DNA from: Paraliobacillus sp044383835
GTDB taxonomy: Bacteria > Bacillota > Bacilli > Bacillales > Amphibacillaceae
Length of the DNA: 64,000 bases
Assembly (NCBI RefSeq): GCF_044383835.1
Contig: NZ_JBISEP010000003.1
Coordinates: forward strand, 95,008 to 159,007
Reading direction: 5' to 3'
Within the stretch, counting starts at the first letter, position 1; every line of letters starts with the position of its first letter. The position numbers were made by a program, and so were the translations under genes. This document shows positions 63,125 to 64,000 of this stretch, one piece after another. The notes beneath the pieces were generated by a model. That model worked only from the letters and a program-made list of their open reading frames with translations, made no database searches and had not been told where the DNA came from.

Positions 63125-63257
63125 TACTAAAAATACGGATCAAATTCGAGTCTTGTTCTATACGGTATACTTTAATTTCATCTTCTTAATATTTCAAGCT
63201 GTATTCATCTCTTGTTTGTTCTTAAGTGGTGACTTGTATATACCCAACAACGTTCAA
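63096..63257 (-). pseudogene. Serine-recombinase N-terminal fragment, copy 2
   Basis: From TTG at 63257 behind GGGAGGGTG, translation gives NVVGYIQVTT-stop-EQTRDEYSLKY-stop-EDEIKVYRIEQDSNLIRIF, then SNEGISGICGC. The catalytic serine of RVST is changed to T and two stops interrupt it, so it is more decayed at the active site than copy 1. One stop position is shared with copy 1 (the TAA before EDEIKVY). Confidence 0.87.
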
Positions 63258-63638
63258 ATTTTCACCCTCCCGTTACAAAATTAAAATTTATGTAACGCTT
63301 TTTAAACGAATAGCGAGTATTATACGACCATCTCTAATAAAATACAACCCAATTTTATCTGCCCTGACGCTAAACTAGTTACCTTCTTACGCAACCTACC
63401 TTTTATCGCTACGAGCTTTGTCATTCTCATTAGTTTTTTAGCCATTCCCTGTCATAACTACCCCTGCCATGTAAAATGTCATTTCGCCTGTCTATCTTAT
63501 TATTTTCACAAACAAAGTATTAAACAGAATGCCTTGAAGGTACTACCTTCATGAGCTATGAATTTCAGTAAAGTATCATTCATTTTATCAAATGCATAAA
63601 TATCTCATAAAAAACACCTGTTACCTAGATAGGCAATC
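63096..63638. repeat. Direct repeat copy 2 (about 543 bp), upstream side of the toxin cassette
   Basis: It is the same sequence and orientation as 60995-61541. The left border is GCAACCGCATATTCC, where the toxin frame begins. The right border is GGCAATC at 63638, directly followed by the IS3-type element. Confidence 0.95.
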
Positions 63639-63667
63639 TGAACTAACCTAAATTAGTGAAACAATAT

Positions 63668-63722
63668 AAAACACCTCCAAAATGGTAATACTTTAAACAA
63701 GTATATTTATCGGAGGTGTTTT
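63668..63722 (+). promoter_or_regulatory. Hairpin covering the OrfA ribosome binding site
   Basis: AAAACACCTCC (63668-63678) pairs perfectly with GGAGGTGTTTT (63712-63722). The second arm contains the OrfA Shine-Dalgarno sequence and ends in T5. In transcripts entering from outside, the hairpin would both hide the site and act as a terminator, a common way for IS elements to avoid activation by read-through. Confidence 0.75.
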
Positions 63723-63725
63723 TGC

Positions 63726-64000
63726 GTGGGTAAAAACGTATATACAAGTGAAATTAAATGGGCAGTTGTAAGAGAAAAACTTGAAGGTAATTTAACTACA
63801 AGAGAAATTATGAGTAAGTATGGAATTAAAAACAAATCACAAGTGGACACATGGATGAGATGGTATAAGAAGGGAGAAATCTACCGGTTTGATCAACCAA
63901 TTGGTAAACAATATACATTTGGACACGGTCCTGCGTTTTCAAGTGAGGATGAACGAATTAATAATCAAATTACTCATCTAACAATGGAGAATGAGATATT
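63726..64000 (+). CDS. IS3-family transposase OrfA, partial
   Basis: The frame begins at GTG 63726, 7 bases after GGAGGTG, and is open to the window end (91 codons). It encodes YTSEIKWAVVREKLEGNLTT and REIMSKYGIKNKSQVDTWMRWY, an IS3-type HTH_28/HTH_29 DNA-binding domain. A helical region ending in ITHLTMENEI then begins, the usual leucine-zipper start. OrfB would follow by frameshift. Confidence 0.88.
   Translation, partial: MGKNVYTSEIKWAVVREKLEGNLTTREIMSKYGIKNKSQVDTWMRWYKKGEIYRFDQPIGKQYTFGHGPAFSSEDERINNQITHLTMENEI

Larger units (their letters stand above)
63639..64000 (+). mobile_element. IS3-family insertion sequence, left part (continues beyond the window)
   Basis: The element appears to begin with TGAACTAACC at 63639, exactly where similarity between the two repeats stops. 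It contains an OrfA with an IS3-type helix-turn-helix. TG at the end is usual for IS3-family termini. The right end is outside the window. Confidence 0.75.

Noticed and set aside
1..64000. CRISPR arrays, rRNA, tRNA, prophage modules
   Set aside because: No regularly spaced short repeats, no rRNA segments, no cloverleaf tRNA sequence and no phage structural genes were recognised in the window.

Overview
The window is low-GC Firmicute chromosome, most likely from a Bacillaceae genus close to Oceanobacillus or Virgibacillus. The evidence is the AT-rich base composition, AGGAGG-type ribosome binding sites, abundant ATG/TTG/GTG starts, and Bacillus-type genes: comK, ydbS-ydbT, a yitT homologue, a DUF4256 gene, Fur boxes, CcpA cre-like sites, PRD antiterminators and a GlcT-type RAT leader. 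No rRNA, tRNA or CRISPR array was seen. Most genes lie on the minus strand. The species assignment is an inference.

Layout. 0-4.2 kb: the 3' end of an MMPL-like membrane protein, a 16-cysteine copper-storage protein, and an amino-sugar locus (RpiR regulator, nanE, PTS EIICB). 4.6-8.2 kb: a B12-dependent ribonucleotide reductase behind two putative NrdR boxes, then a DUF4430 lipoprotein and the frameshifted remains of an ECF S component. 8.3-13.4 kb: an LCP cell-wall ligase and a GlcT - nagP - EIIA module with an antiterminator RNA target in the EIIA leader. 13.5-20.7 kb: an MFS exporter, then a tightly overlapping operon of sigma factor, DUF4179 regulator, three permeases, an ATPase and a membrane-anchored repeat protein. 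21 kb: a chitin-active LPMO. 22-28.5 kb: a galactitol-type PTS operon with aldolase, TIM-like isomerase and YjbQ under a PRD activator and cre-like sites. 29-31.5 kb: ydbT, ydbS and a VanZ-family gene.

32-44 kb is an iron-acquisition region with two Fur boxes. It holds an ECF-type ATPase/T/S set joined to two ABC exporter-fold half-transporters, a frameshifted ferredoxin-reductase-like flavoprotein, and a complete FecCD/YclNOPQ-type siderophore importer. 44.5-46.6 kb: a YtrA-like GntR/ABC operon behind a perfect palindrome. 46.9-52.1 kb: a chemoreceptor, a small two-helix membrane ORF, a short-chain dehydrogenase behind a TPP riboswitch, an SGNH-fold protein that lacks the usual catalytic residues, and a DUF4256 gene. 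52.4-53.5 kb: a small sigma factor directly upstream of comK. 53.9-60.5 kb: a YitT protein and a mannose-family PTS operon with a SIS-domain enzyme and a PRD regulator.

60.9-64 kb is accessory DNA. A polymorphic-toxin tip (pre-toxin linker plus WHH-type HNH nuclease) and its SMI1/KNR4 immunity gene sit between two ~545-bp direct repeats. Each repeat contains a stop-ridden fragment of a serine recombinase. The toxin's apparent start codon lies out of frame inside one of these fragments, so the toxin gene is a 5'-truncated cassette. An IS3-family element begins exactly where the second repeat ends and runs off the window.
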